Shown: piece by piece, positions 23,966 through 34,105 of the stretch
Numbering within the stretch: the first letter of the stretch is position 1
How the letters are laid out: each line of letters opens with the position of its first letter
NCBI GenBank assembly: GCA_036897095.1
Contig: JAYMSP010000883.1
Span: 1 to 39,502, forward strand
Reading direction: 5' to 3'
DNA length: 39,502 nt
From: Plantago elongata
Lineage: Eukaryota > Streptophyta > Magnoliopsida > Lamiales > Plantaginaceae
The notes under the pieces: generated by a model
Seen by the model: only the letters and a program-made list of their open reading frames with translations
What the model was told of the DNA's origin: nothing
Databases searched by the model: none
Program-made: the position numbers and the translations under genes

Positions 23966-25438
23966 CTACAAGTCAGCACATTTGGTAGGCGCAAAACCAA
24001 GCCTCGATCTCTTTGTGTCGTATAAGATATGGAAATTCTGCTGCTGGTAATTCCCGATTATGGACAAGGCTGAGCGAGGGGTTCCCAGCATTGCCAAACA
24101 GACAACATCATCTGGTTCAAGCTTAATGAAGTAATTCTCCACCGGGAAATCCCAAACTGTTCCATCAACAAACACGAACCCAAATGAGGGCAAGTCCAGT
24201 TTCTCAACACCAGATACATTGTAACACGGGTCCAATATCGGAAAACTCTCAACAACCGGATACCCTTTCACCTTCTTCACGAAAGCATCCTTAATAATCC
24301 TATAAGCCGGATCAGCAAAATAACTCAGCGTAGTACCCGAGTCAATGATCGTCCCACCGTTACCATCTGCAGTCAAAGTCCACATCTCCTCTGGAATATC
24401 CAAGGCCTCTCCTCCCACCAAAACCGTTTTTATCTGCACATAATAAAACGTATCCACCGGATTCTCCTTCCCCGACACCAATCCTGTAAACTTCAAATCC
24501 GGATGGCTAAGTAAGCCCTTATCCTCCCCGAAAATCAGCTTGCTACTAACGCTCGAATTACTATTCCTATCCACAAGGCAATACGAAAACGAATGACCAT
24601 ACAGCTCCCTTAACTGAGACGAAAACGAAAGAGGGCCTCTTCCAAGCCCCAACAAACCAGCAGCACCATGAAACAACCCTCTATTCCAATGCCCACATCC
24701 AAACATCACATTTTCAACCTTCTTAAACTCCGGTTTCCCATCCAACGACGTGAGGTTAACCGTAAACGTCTCAACCGCGAAATCCCCGGTAGTATTCGAG
24801 CTATCTCCATACCAATAGTAGTAAGGACAGCTCTGATTCTCATCCTTACAAGGCCTAGCTGGCTCAGGGGATGAAACATGGCGACATCTAGGATCACTAC
24901 AGCTAATATTCTGAAACGAAACCGACTCTTTTGGGTCATAATACGGACCATTTTGCTCAAAACAATCATGACAAGGCACACACTGAATCCAATTAAGATC
25001 ACTACCAGTATCAAGAATCAGGGAAAAATGTTTAGGAGGCGTACCAATGAACACATCCATGAAGTACTCACCCGACCCGAGGCTCACACCCGACTCAAGC
25101 GTCGCCATCAGCTGACCGGAGAAAGAGTCCGACCCGCCGGAACCCGGTTCTTTCTTCTCTTCAAGAATTCTCCTCCGAAAGGTCTGAATTCTTGCTGAGT
25201 CTTTGGCAGTTGATTCAATTACCGAATTCGACGGTCTGATTCTGCTCATAGCTGATCGGTGCTTCAGGTTAAGTACAAGGGTCGGCTTGATTTTTGGCTC
25301 AGAGAAGCTACAACCGGAATCGAAGCTAGGCAGTTCAATCCCACTGAAACCAGAGAAATTTTCATTGTTTCCAGCTGCTAGAGAGGTTAAGGAGAGGAAA
25401 ATGGAACAACCCAGAAGAAGAAAGTAGTTCGAAACCAT
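23966..25438 (-). CDS. Secreted nepenthesin-type aspartic protease (family A1)
   Basis: Intronless 490-aa frame, ATG at 25438, TAG at 23966. An N-terminal signal peptide (about residues 1-22, hydrophobic core LLLGCSIFLSL) is followed by a propeptide to about 120. The mature fold carries both catalytic aspartates, DTGS at 143-146 and DSGT at 366-369, and a flap tyrosine near 210 (YWYGDSS). A Cys-rich nepenthesin insert follows the first aspartate (CVPCHDC... residues 153-203). Potential N-glycosylation sites include NISC, NTTG and NLTS. The C-terminal motif SIIGNYQQQNFHILYD is typical of plant A1 enzymes. It most resembles Arabidopsis At2g42980/At3g59080, whose substrates are unknown to me. 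It probably acts in the secretory pathway or apoplast. A TATA box lies upstream (25538-25544). Confidence 0.95.
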   Translation of the reverse strand: MVSNYFLLLGCSIFLSLTSLAAGNNENFSGFSGIELPSFDSGCSFSEPKIKPTLVLNLKHRSAMSRIRPSNSVIESTAKDSARIQTFRRRILEEKKEPGSGGSDSFSGQLMATLESGVSLGSGEYFMDVFIGTPPKHFSLILDTGSDLNWIQCVPCHDCFEQNGPYYDPKESVSFQNISCSDPRCRHVSSPEPARPCKDENQSCPYYYWYGDSSNTTGDFAVETFTVNLTSLDGKPEFKKVENVMFGCGHWNRGLFHGAAGLLGLGRGPLSFSSQLRELYGHSFSYCLVDRNSNSSVSSKLIFGEDKGLLSHPDLKFTGLVSGKENPVDTFYYVQIKTVLVGGEALDIPEEMWTLTADGNGGTIIDSGTTLSYFADPAYRIIKDAFVKKVKGYPVVESFPILDPCYNVSGVEKLDLPSFGFVFVDGTVWDFPVENYFIKLEPDDVVCLAMLGTPRSALSIIGNYQQQNFHILYDTKRSRLGFAPTKCADL

Positions 25439-25468
25439 GAGAGGAGTTGAAGGGAGTTGAGCTGTGAT

Positions 25469-25516
25469 ATCAAGATTGGATTTTTTTGGGTTCTTGAAAT
25501 CAAGATTGGATTTTTA
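25469..25516. repeat. 30-bp-spaced direct repeat in the protease leader
   Basis: atcaagattggattttt occurs at 25469 and again at 25499, within the probable 5'UTR of the aspartic protease gene between the ATG and the TATA box. Confidence 0.7.
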
Positions 25517-25537
25517 TTTTTATTTTGGTGTTCTTGG

Positions 25538-25544
25538 ATATAAA
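25538..25544 (-). promoter_or_regulatory. TATA box of the aspartic protease gene
   Basis: TTTATAT on the minus strand (+ strand atataaa), 100 bases before the ATG at 25438. This predicts a leader of about 65-70 bases. Confidence 0.55.
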
Positions 25545-25870
25545 TGGAGAAAAGAAGAAGAGGAAGAAGAAAAGGGGATGTTGGTTTGAAGTTTGAAGTG
25601 AAGACTGATGACTAGTGGTTTTTGGGATGTTTGAATCTTTGCTGGCTTTTTTTGTTTATTTATGTAGTCAGTCGTCCAAGGCCATCTTTTACGCGGTTTC
25701 ACATCTTAGAATAGTGTAAAAGTTTAGGTTTTTAATACTTTTATAAGTGGAGAACTGTGAGACTTTAAGCATGGGAAGAGAATATGTAGACATATTTACC
25801 AAAGTCCAATGATGATGGTGGTAGAAACTAGAAAGAGCACTTGGTGGAACTTGGAAGTTGTAACAAGTAA

Positions 25871-25973
25871 GTAGTATCAATGAACTAGTGCACCGGATCA
25901 AATCAGAACTTCGAAGTTAAGTGTGTTTGAACGAGATTAGTACTAGCATGGGTGATCCTCATACTCCACCCCT
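25871..25973 (+). mobile_element. 5S rRNA-like relic (Cassandra TRIM LTR fragment or 5S pseudogene)
   Basis: The + strand reads gtgcaccggatc, then atcagaacttcgaagttaag, tgtgtttgaacgag, attagtactagcatgggtga and ccacccct, in the same order and near-identical spacing as plant 5S rRNA (GCACCGGATC, GAACTCCGAAGTTAAGCGTG, GTAGTACTAGGATGGGTGA, CACCCCT). Box A and box C of the internal promoter are recognisable. About ten bases after the GGGTGA box are lost or changed, and there are many substitutions. In plants, isolated 5S-like units usually come from Cassandra TRIM LTRs or degenerate 5S copies. I could not define LTR ends or a PBS here, so the source is open. Confidence 0.75.
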
Positions 25974-27369
25974 AAAAAAATAAAGAAGTAGTAGTAGTAC
26001 ACAATTTGCCTTATTTTACTTCAAGATAGTGTTACATTTTAAGTAGTTTCATGGGTGGAACTGGACTTTACATGCGATGTGAGAGTATACTTATTATTGG
26101 TCGAGTCATATACTTATAAGATCAGTAACACAAAGCTTTATATACAGTTTTGTGCATGCTTCAATTTCACTTTTAAATTACAATATGTATAGTGTGATTA
26201 ATAATTCAAATATTGAAATTGATAAGAAATGGATTGGAAAGCAATATGTTGATTTTATAAGATTTTATTAGAGGGAAATATCTTTTGTGTATCTTTTGTG
26301 TTTGAAATTGACGTAATGAAAGGATGATTTCGAAGGAAGAATATATTCGATAGAGTTTTATGGTCGATATAGTCTAAAATTTAGTGTGGAATTGCATATC
26401 TAACTGTCAAAGATTTATTACTATCTATTGGTTGGACGATGGATATATATTTGCCAACACCTTAAAATCTATCGTGGCCAGTCGTGTGTAACTGGAAGAG
26501 CATTGGATCGAGTCTAACAACTACTCTCTAATGGAATGTTAACACGTTGAGTACAATCAACGGTTTACTATGTTAACGTTATTACATAAAAAATTTTAAA
26601 AAGTTGTGTTCATACACAATATGTAGAGACCTAAGTAATATGTACAATTGGAGCAAGTATTGAAAACCATTTAATCTTCCTACAAATAGAAAAATCATAT
26701 CATTTTCGATTCATACGGTATAATATTGATGATGTATGCTAATATAGTTTATGGGTATTTTAACTATACTTTTGTTATTTTTAAGTGGGTAATTCACCAT
26801 ATTTTATTAGTAAAACAAAACAATAGTTATTAATATATAAATCATCATATTTAATTCTTATCAGTATCTAATTCACCATACATGTTGATTGAATTATTTC
26901 ATTTTTGTAATTCATATATTTTCTCTGTTTTTAACAAGTTTGACTAAATTGTTTCATTTATTGAGAATGGATCATGTCGTAACCATATTCCACGAGTAAG
27001 CACTAGTTTGTTTATTACTAAATGTGATAAAGTATATTAATGAAATTTTGAAATTAAATATTTTATTTAGAGGCTGATTGGGCATACGATTCTAGTGCTA
27101 CTCGAATAAAGTTTTGTTAGTTTTGTGTTTAGAGTCCAATCTAAATTGGAGTAATCAAAATGTTCTTTAATTCTTACTGTTACTTAATTTTTCTCTAGCC
27201 TCATTCTCAATCCTTATTCTCAAACAAATTATTCTACTACTACAATTCATAAATATAACCAATCATTTCATTACAATAAACTAAAAAATCAATTATTAAC
27301 CAATCAAACTATCACATCTTACTTACACTCAATCATAATTCTCTTACACAGCCTATATAACAAACCTAC

Positions 27370-27720
27370 AATATCATATACAATTACAATTTTATAACAA
27401 ACACTAATTTTAACAATCCAACTAAAATTTGATCACTATTCATCCATTCAAACAGATTCAACTCTGATTCTATTCCAATTAGTCACTTAATGAATTGAAA
27501 GGTAATTTTCTACTCAAATAGTGTTAGATGTCCGAATTTGAATGCAATATTATATACAATTACAATTTTATAACAAACACTAATTTAACCAATTCAACTA
27601 AAATTTGATCACTACTCATTCATTTCAACAAATTTAACTCTGATTCTATTTCAATCAATCACTTAATGAATTGAAAGGTAATTTTCTACTCAAATAGTGT
27701 TAGATGTCCATATTTGAATG
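27370..27720. repeat. Tandem duplication, two units of about 175 bp
   Basis: Unit 1 (27370-27545) and unit 2 (27546-27720) both run from aatat(c/t)atatacaattacaa through cacttaatgaattgaaagg and caaatagtgttagatgtcc to atttgaatg. They differ by scattered substitutions and a few single-base indels. The unit is non-coding. Confidence 0.9.
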
Positions 27721-28436
27721 ATGTATGATCATGGATGTCTATCCCTATATGTAGATAACTAAGATAAGGCCTGTTTAATTGAAGGGATAAACGATCAGTT
27801 TGGAATGAAGAGCAAATAGAGTGCATAGAGTTGAATGTAGATAACGATTACGCAAATCCTTCCAAGCAAGAAATTTACTTTTAATAGTCATTGCAAATTG
27901 TCAAATGTGATTAATTGCAATATAATCTATGATATTTCGTGGTAAGCTAGATCTTGTGGTACACCTCTCCGTTCGATGTAACTTGTGGACCTCTTGTAAA
28001 GGAGAAATGAGGGGTTGTTTGGTATGGGGCTAAAAGTTTATTTAGTTTAATGAACATTGATTTGGCTTAAAATATAATTCAAATGACTTCATTTAATTTC
28101 ATTCCAAACACAATTTCATCAAAATACATTTAAATGCCCATTTAAATTTTATACCAATCAGTCCCGGATATTTTTTCGTCCAAAAGCATGAGTGTTTCAA
28201 AAATCAAATCTCTTTTTTTAGGAGAAAAATGCCATCTGTGGAAATAAGTGAGGAGTTTAGTGTTCGCAATTGCAAACCATTGAGTTGATTTTTGATTTGG
28301 ACCAAATACTTGGTCGGTGGACCTATTCTCCAAGTGAAAAGTAGTAATAGAATACATCTGTGTTATAGTCAAGATTAATAAACGGTGTACGCATAGTCAC
28401 GGTCTCGAGACAAGGAGTTGAATTTGTTTGTAGATT

Positions 28437-28596
28437 GTACCCATATGTTTAAGAATTAATGTTTTTTCTTATGGAAAAAATGATTTTTACGTTAGAAAAA
28501 TTTGGAACAATATCATACAGTATATACAAATAGAGTTTCAGTTTTGATATGTAACATGTTAAATGTCGACATCTATATCTATATAGTAGTTTGAAT
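28437..28596 (+). repeat. Dispersed repeat, copy 3
   Basis: Matches the 5' and middle parts of the copy at 22558 (ccatatgtttaagaatt, tacgttagaaaaa, atcatacagtatatacaaa, catctatatctatata) but lacks the 3' atagttcat... portion, so it is truncated or differently bounded. Confidence 0.75.
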
Positions 28597-30044
28597 TCTA
28601 ATAGTACTGAAGTTATAAGGTGGTTATGTTAAGATAAAACAAGGATCTATAAAGAGGTATTGAATAATTATACCTTATAATCCAATTAACTTATTTTTAA
28701 AAAAAATTGTACACGCAACGAATGGTTTGTTATTTTGCATTTTTATTTAATTAACCAATAATCCTATCATTAGGAGAGACCAAATCAAACGTAGGAAAAC
28801 TCCAAACTAGCAAAACTAAGAAAGAAATCCACTGAATGGTCTGCTTCGTGATAAAATTAGTTGCAATTTTCCTGTATTAAAATTAGAAGTCATCAGTCTT
28901 CAAATATGAATATGATCACGATTCACGCACCGAGTTCAATATTTCGTGAGTTTGAATAAATTAATTACTAATTCAGGAAAATGAAAACAAAAGACATGGT
29001 TTACTAGTAAAAGGATACAAAATAATCAATTAATGGGAAAATCAGAGACTACAATACAAATGGATGACTACTATGTAATTTCTTGACTTCACCCCTATTT
29101 GATCTGGAATAATTTTAAAACGAAGAATATATTAAGAAGTTTTTGAATGGCGCACGAATGAATATAAAGTATATATTTCAACTCAAAAGTTAATGACTTG
29201 ATTGATTATTTAGTAACTAATTTATAATAAAAATTAAAAATATTTTATTTAAATCGTTTAAATTTTTAACTCTATTTCAAACTCAATAGTTACTTGCAGT
29301 GAATAGTAGCAAAGAAAATCCACTAGAGTTCAAGAACAGGCGACCATAAGTTGTCGCCTTTGTTGAAAATGATATTAAACGGTCAATAAAAAGTCCATAT
29401 CTACAAGCCATCGCATGAGCTGACTCTTGAAATAATTTTGGTCCAATCCATATTCTTATTTGGATTATTAGGTCCTTTGTTTTGAAAGATCGTCATCAGT
29501 TCACTATCATCAATCGGTCTATTCACATCAGATTAGGTTTAGCCACCTAATTTATGGCTCAGCCTTAACTACGACCTCATCATTCCGTTCAAATGCTTCT
29601 TATCGAAAATTCAAACACGGGTTAGAGTCGAAACAATTGTGTCGATTATAGTTGAGCGCGCTAAAACATCCTCCGAACAAAAACGTTCAAATGCTTCTCA
29701 TCATTCCGTTCAAATGCTACTTGAATTCGTTTGCGTTTGTTGAATGGAAACAAGAACGTTTTATGACCGAACAAAGAACTTTTATCTTCTCTTCCCATTT
29801 CTGTTTTTTGGCTAAGTTACTTTCACTCACTGACATTATTATCCTTACATTTTAATTTTCTAAATTATTTAATTACTTATAGTATAATTTACTTATGGGA
29901 TTAGTGTCAAATTTAATGTGAACTTCGGTCTAAATTCTAAAATATTCAAAAGAGGGAGTTAGTAGTATATTATAGATTTATAGTAGTAGATTTGGCGTGG
30001 GAAATTAGTCTTGCAAGCTCGTGATCCAATAATCACACGTGTAA

Positions 30045-30192
30045 TACTGCGTTCTCTTTAACTGAAAATTATTTCAGTTAAGTTCAATTCAGTTGTGTCC
30101 AGCTCGATTTAATTATAATTTATATCTTACTTGAATTCAGTTTAGTACGGTTTAATAAATTTGAGCTTGAGTTTGAGTTGAAGATAAAATTA
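30045..30192 (-). mobile_element. Tourist-like MITE copy, reverse orientation
   Basis: Reads as the reverse complement of the element at 31296: tttaactgaaaattatttcag, aattataatttatatcttac and gaattcagttta occur in matching order. The outer ends are decayed (ctgcgttc on the left, ttgaagataaaa on the right). Confidence 0.6.
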
Positions 30193-30553
30193 AGTAATTA
30201 ATCTCAATGCTACTGATCTCCCACGGAACTAACAAGTAGTTGAATTTATTACTTCAAATTAACATTTCAATCTGTATGTTGGGGAAGACGTATACATAAT
30301 ATGGTAATTTGTTACATTAATGATCAATTGCCCTATGGAATACGCAAACAAGTATATATCCAGAAAAAATGGTTCTCGTGTTTGTAAATTGTAATAAGAT
30401 ACTATATATAATCTCAATTCTCAAGAAAATTAAATATCTAATAATCTATCTATAGGTTGAAAATTACTCAAGATCTTAATGATTATTTTATATAATTATA
30501 TTACATAAAATATAGCTAGAAATTGAAAATTTTTTATTAATTATTCTCATGCT

Positions 30554-31145
30554 TATTAAATATCCCACATTGCTTGAAAGTATCATGGGCATTCAATTAA
30601 GATATATACAACTCTCTCCCATTACAATACATTTTAAGGGGTAGATGAACCATTTCAACATGGTATCAGAGCTCATAGTTTGCTCAATTGATGTGGGTCT
30701 TGGACTGCTCTGGTCCCTCTCCGCCCTGCTCTGGGCTTGCCCTATATGTTGCCACATGTTGAGCTTGGGCCTATCGGCTCACACGTGAGGGGGCTTGTTA
30801 AACATCCCACATCGCGTGAGAGTATTTTGGGCACTCACTATAATATATCGACAACTCTATTCCCTTACAAGACCTTCTAAGGGGTAGATGAGTCATTTCA
30901 ACATGGTATCAGAGCTAATTGTTTGCTCAATTGATGTGGGTCTTGGACTGCTCTGGTCCCTCTCTGTCTGCTATGGGCTTGCCCTATCTGTTGCCACATG
31001 TTGAGCTTGGGCCTATCGGCTCACACGTGCGGGTTTTTGTTAAACATTTCACATCGCTTGAGAGTATCTTGGGAACTCACTATAAGATGTGGACAACTCT
31101 ATCCCCTTACAAGACCTTTTAAGGGGTAGGTGAGCCATTTCAACA
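30554..31145 (+). mobile_element. TRIM retrotransposon in tandem form: LTR-INT-LTR-INT-LTR
   Basis: Three similar LTRs of about 108 bp at 30554-30660, 30796-30903 and 31038-31145 alternate with two internal segments of about 135 bp. LTR2 and LTR3 start TGTTAAAC; all three end in ATTTCAACA, so TGTT/AACA are the terminal inverted repeats. Directly after LTR1 and LTR2 comes TGGTATCAGAGCT (30661-30673, 30904-30916), the complement of the 3' end of plant initiator tRNA-Met. A purine tract, gtgaggggg, precedes LTR2. Flanks atgct (30549-30553) and atact (31146-31150) look like a diverged 5-bp target duplication for the whole array. No proteins are encoded. The internal region matches the relic at 2519-2863. 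Mobilisation would need enzymes from another element. Confidence 0.88.
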
Positions 31146-31295
31146 ATACTCTCGATCTATTAATGGTAGGTATATTATTTTTATGGCATTGCATAAAATT
31201 ATCGTATGTTTTGAATTTCCACATTTGGAGGTTTACATAATAGCTTGCGATCAATTAGGTTAACGAAAACATCATAGATTTGAAACTGACAGGCT

Positions 31296-31459
31296 TAGGT
31301 TATGTTCGCTTCAATTGAAATTTACTGAATGAAACTGAACTAAAGTAAGATATAAATTATAATTTAGCATAATTGAATTGAACTGAATGAAACTAAACTG
31401 AATATAATGGAACTTAAATGAACTGAAGTAATTTTCAGTTAAAGATAACATAGCCTTAG
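31296..31459 (+). mobile_element. Tourist-like MITE (TTA target site)
   Basis: Terminal inverted repeats of about 25 bp: ggttatgttcgcttcaattg at the left and, reverse-complemented, ggctatgttatctttaactg at the right. TTA flanks both ends, as expected for PIF/Harbinger-type insertion. The interior is rich in gaactgaa words, typical of a non-autonomous element, and has no coding frame. Confidence 0.65.
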
Positions 31460-31606
31460 ATTGTGTTTTCTTCAACTGAGATTTATTGAACTGAAGCCGA
31501 GTTGAAATGAAGAAATGTATAAATTATAACTAAGCCGAGTTGAACTGAACTGAAATGAATTGAACTAAATTTAACTGAAATAATTTTAAATTGAAAAGAA
31601 TACAAC
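31459..31606 (+). mobile_element. Second, adjacent Tourist-like MITE copy
   Basis: A diverged copy abutting the one at 31296. The left end is ttgtgttttcttcaactgag and the right end, reverse-complemented, is gttgtattcttttcaattta. It shares ataaattataa and gaactgaactgaa interior words with its neighbour. Confidence 0.55.
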
Positions 31607-31980
31607 GTTCATCAGAAATTCGTGAGATATACGGGCTAGCCTTAGAATAGACGGCGAAGGATAAGTGTGATGTAATATTACAACTTCGAAACACGGGGGA
31701 TAATGTTAGTTTGTGTAATTAGCAATGAAGACAAGGCGTGGTTTGCAATTTATCTCAGTAATTTGTGAGGTAAAGAAAGTCAACTAGAATTGGCATTACC
31801 ATTTTAGGCTAGAACACAAAAATAGAAGCATGTCAAATTTTGAATTTTGCGTCAGATTTAATTCCTAAATTTGACACTGAGAATTTTGCTTGAACGTCAA
31901 GTCGAAATCACATGCTGCTGGCCTGCTATGACTTTTTCCCCACCATCATTTCTTTCTAATCCATACTAAATAATTTATCG

Positions 31981-32076
31981 AACTCACATATTAATACGTA
32001 CCTAACACAACAAATAAATTTATACTCAAACTCACATAATAATACGTACATAACACAACAAATAAATTTACACCCG
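31981..32076. repeat. Tandem duplication, two 48-bp units
   Basis: aactcacatattaatacgta and cctaacacaacaaataaatt at 31981 recur at 32029 with few changes. Located about 260 bp beyond the GT47 stop codon, probably outside its 3'UTR. Confidence 0.85.
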
Positions 32077-32335
32077 AACTCATCCAATAAGTTACAAATT
32101 GTCTCATACTTACCTTGGGAACTTGACACTTGATTTAGTAGTTTATTTGATCGATAATCAACTTTACACTTCGTTAGTACCTTTTATGTATTTCTCTAAT
32201 GAATGTTTCATTACTTCAGTTCAATGTCAAACACCGCGTAATTCACTAAAAAGATCAATTTCTTACAATTTTCTGAATGATCATGATGAAGACATTGGAT
32301 TAGCAACTAGCTAACACTAAACCTGACAAAATGAA

Positions 32336-34105
32336 CTACGATGAGGCTTCATGCAATCTAAAATTCAATCTCCTGAGCCAAATAGAGTGAACAATCATGT
32401 GAAACAGATCATATCTTTTAGGACTTCCATTTATAACAAAATGCTTCTGCACTTGCTTCACTCTTTTCTGCATTTCCAAGTACTTGGCTTCAGGAATGCC
32501 TAACAATATCTTCTTGATGTTAGGTATATCTTCCACTGCCACTAAAACCGCAAACGCCTTCCAGTTCAAGACATCGCTGAATGGCGGAATGTAGCTTCTT
32601 GAAATTAGGACCGGCACACACTCCCCGTAAATCGCCTCCACGAGTCTCGGGCTCGCTACCTCGTACCCACTGGGACACAGGCAATACTTGCTCTTTCTAA
32701 CCATTCCTTCATAGGAAATTGCTTTGGGGAGTCTTTCGTATACACGTACGTCGGGGTCTTTTTCTTTCCACTGGTCGAGTAGAAGGCGCCTTATGTCACC
32801 ATGTAGGCCGCCTGCAAAGAAGGCGAGGATGAAGCGTTCGGAGGGCGGTGGGCCCCCAATTAGCCCTGTGATTTCACCCGTCTTGAGGTTAATTTCGGGT
32901 AGTGTGGCATCTTTGAGAGGGTTGAAGCCTTCAGATGTATTGGCATTGCATAGGACTCTGATGGAGTTGTTGTATAAGAGTGGTACATAAGCACTGGAAT
33001 ACGAACCCTGGAACGTTTACCAGGTTTAGATTAGTCGTGTATAGCAGATACTAAATGGAACAGTGCAAAAAGAGCATAACTTAATCATGCAAACGTACCC
33101 AATCATGGCAAGACAACATGAAGTGATCACCACCACGGCTTCGATTCCAGAAAGGATGTTTATGCGAAATTGTATCCACATAGTCGGCTATCGTATTGCC
33201 AATAGGGTCCATATTCCAGGTACCATCAGCTACGAACAAGTGATGGACCAGCTGTGAAACACTATAAGGCAAGAAAAAGACATGAGCTTTATCTGGATCT
33301 CTTGTTCTATAATGCATTCCCTTCTCCATCTCATTGATGAACCTTCCCTCGGTTGAGTATATGCTCCTGCAAGGGCCCATGTGGAAAAGTGGTTCATCTC
33401 CCTCTTCGTATACGTAAATCTTGAACACGTTCTCCATTTCTTGGTAGCTCCTGTAATCAAACGGAGAAAATGTTAAAATCGACCTTTAATACCTCCCTAA
33501 CTCCAAGAACGTAAATTTATAGTACCGGTAAAATGCATTGGCATTTTGGTAGATAGGTCCAGAAGGAACATAATGATCTGTATCCACATCAGGATCTTGT
33601 TCGTCCACTGACGAGACGATGCTAGGACTACGAGCAGCTTCTCTGATGGAGAAGCGGACTCTGGCTAATTCAGCTTCCATTTTCTCAGCTCTGCTATACC
33701 TCTTGTGCAAACTCGGCAAAAAAGCTCTCCTTTCTGCACTTGATAACTCTGGTTTGATCAGTTGTTCGTCGTTCCTCTGTTCATCAATTTTCGCACGAAA
33801 AAGCAAGTTAATAACCTGTTGAACTATAAATATAGCAAGTAGTAGTTTAGCATACTTACTGTCTTTTGCTCCAAGGAGTCATTCAAGACAGCCTGATCAG
33901 ACACATTATTGCTAACAACATCCTGTCCCAGTGAACTCAACGAAAGAGAATTGAAGAAGTCGAAGGAGTTTAGGCCGAACGAGGAAATCTTCGACTTTGA
34001 AGGTCCGAAATCAGAAGCAGTGAGCGCAACGAGGATCAAAGGTGTTACAAGTAGCATGCAAACCAAGATTGAAGACCAAGAACTAGACTTCTTTGAACCC
34101 CACAT
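32336..34105 (-). CDS. Exostosin-family (GT47) glycosyltransferase
   Basis: Exons 33860-34105, 33526-33815, 33099-33450 and 32336-33007 total 1,560 nt, 519 aa plus TAG, in frame at all junctions (phases 0, 2, 0). The N-terminus is type II membrane topology: a short cytoplasmic stretch, one hydrophobic segment at about 13-30 (ILVCMLLVTPLILVAL), then a Ser-rich stem. A predicted helical region (RYSRAEKMEAELARVRFSIREA) precedes the catalytic domain, which starts near FKIYVYEEGDEPLFH and includes the conserved PDKAHVFFLPYS, LLYNNSIRVLCNANTSEGF, ILAFFAGG and SKYCLCPSGYEVASPRLVEAIYGECVPVLIS motifs. It belongs with the plant 'probable glycosyltransferase At5g03795' group, Golgi enzymes thought to build wall polysaccharides. 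Donor and acceptor are unknown. A TATA-like CTTATAAG lies at 34167-34174. Confidence 0.94.

Larger units (their letters stand above)
25974..30553. other. AT-rich, repeat-bearing intergenic region
   Basis: No frame has convincing coding character. It contains a 176-bp tandem duplication (27370-27720), the third dispersed-repeat copy (28437-28596), a Tourist-like MITE copy (30045-30192) and short cgttcaaatgctt repeats near 29585-29720. Nothing else was resolved. Confidence 0.5.

Noticed and set aside
26470-26515. Stretch aactggaagagcattggatc reminiscent of a tRNA fragment
   Set aside because: No acceptor stem or anticodon arm pairs; likely chance or a decayed SINE too weak to call.
30919-31122. 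67-aa + strand frame
   Set aside because: Falls within the internal segment and LTR of the TRIM array, which does not encode protein.
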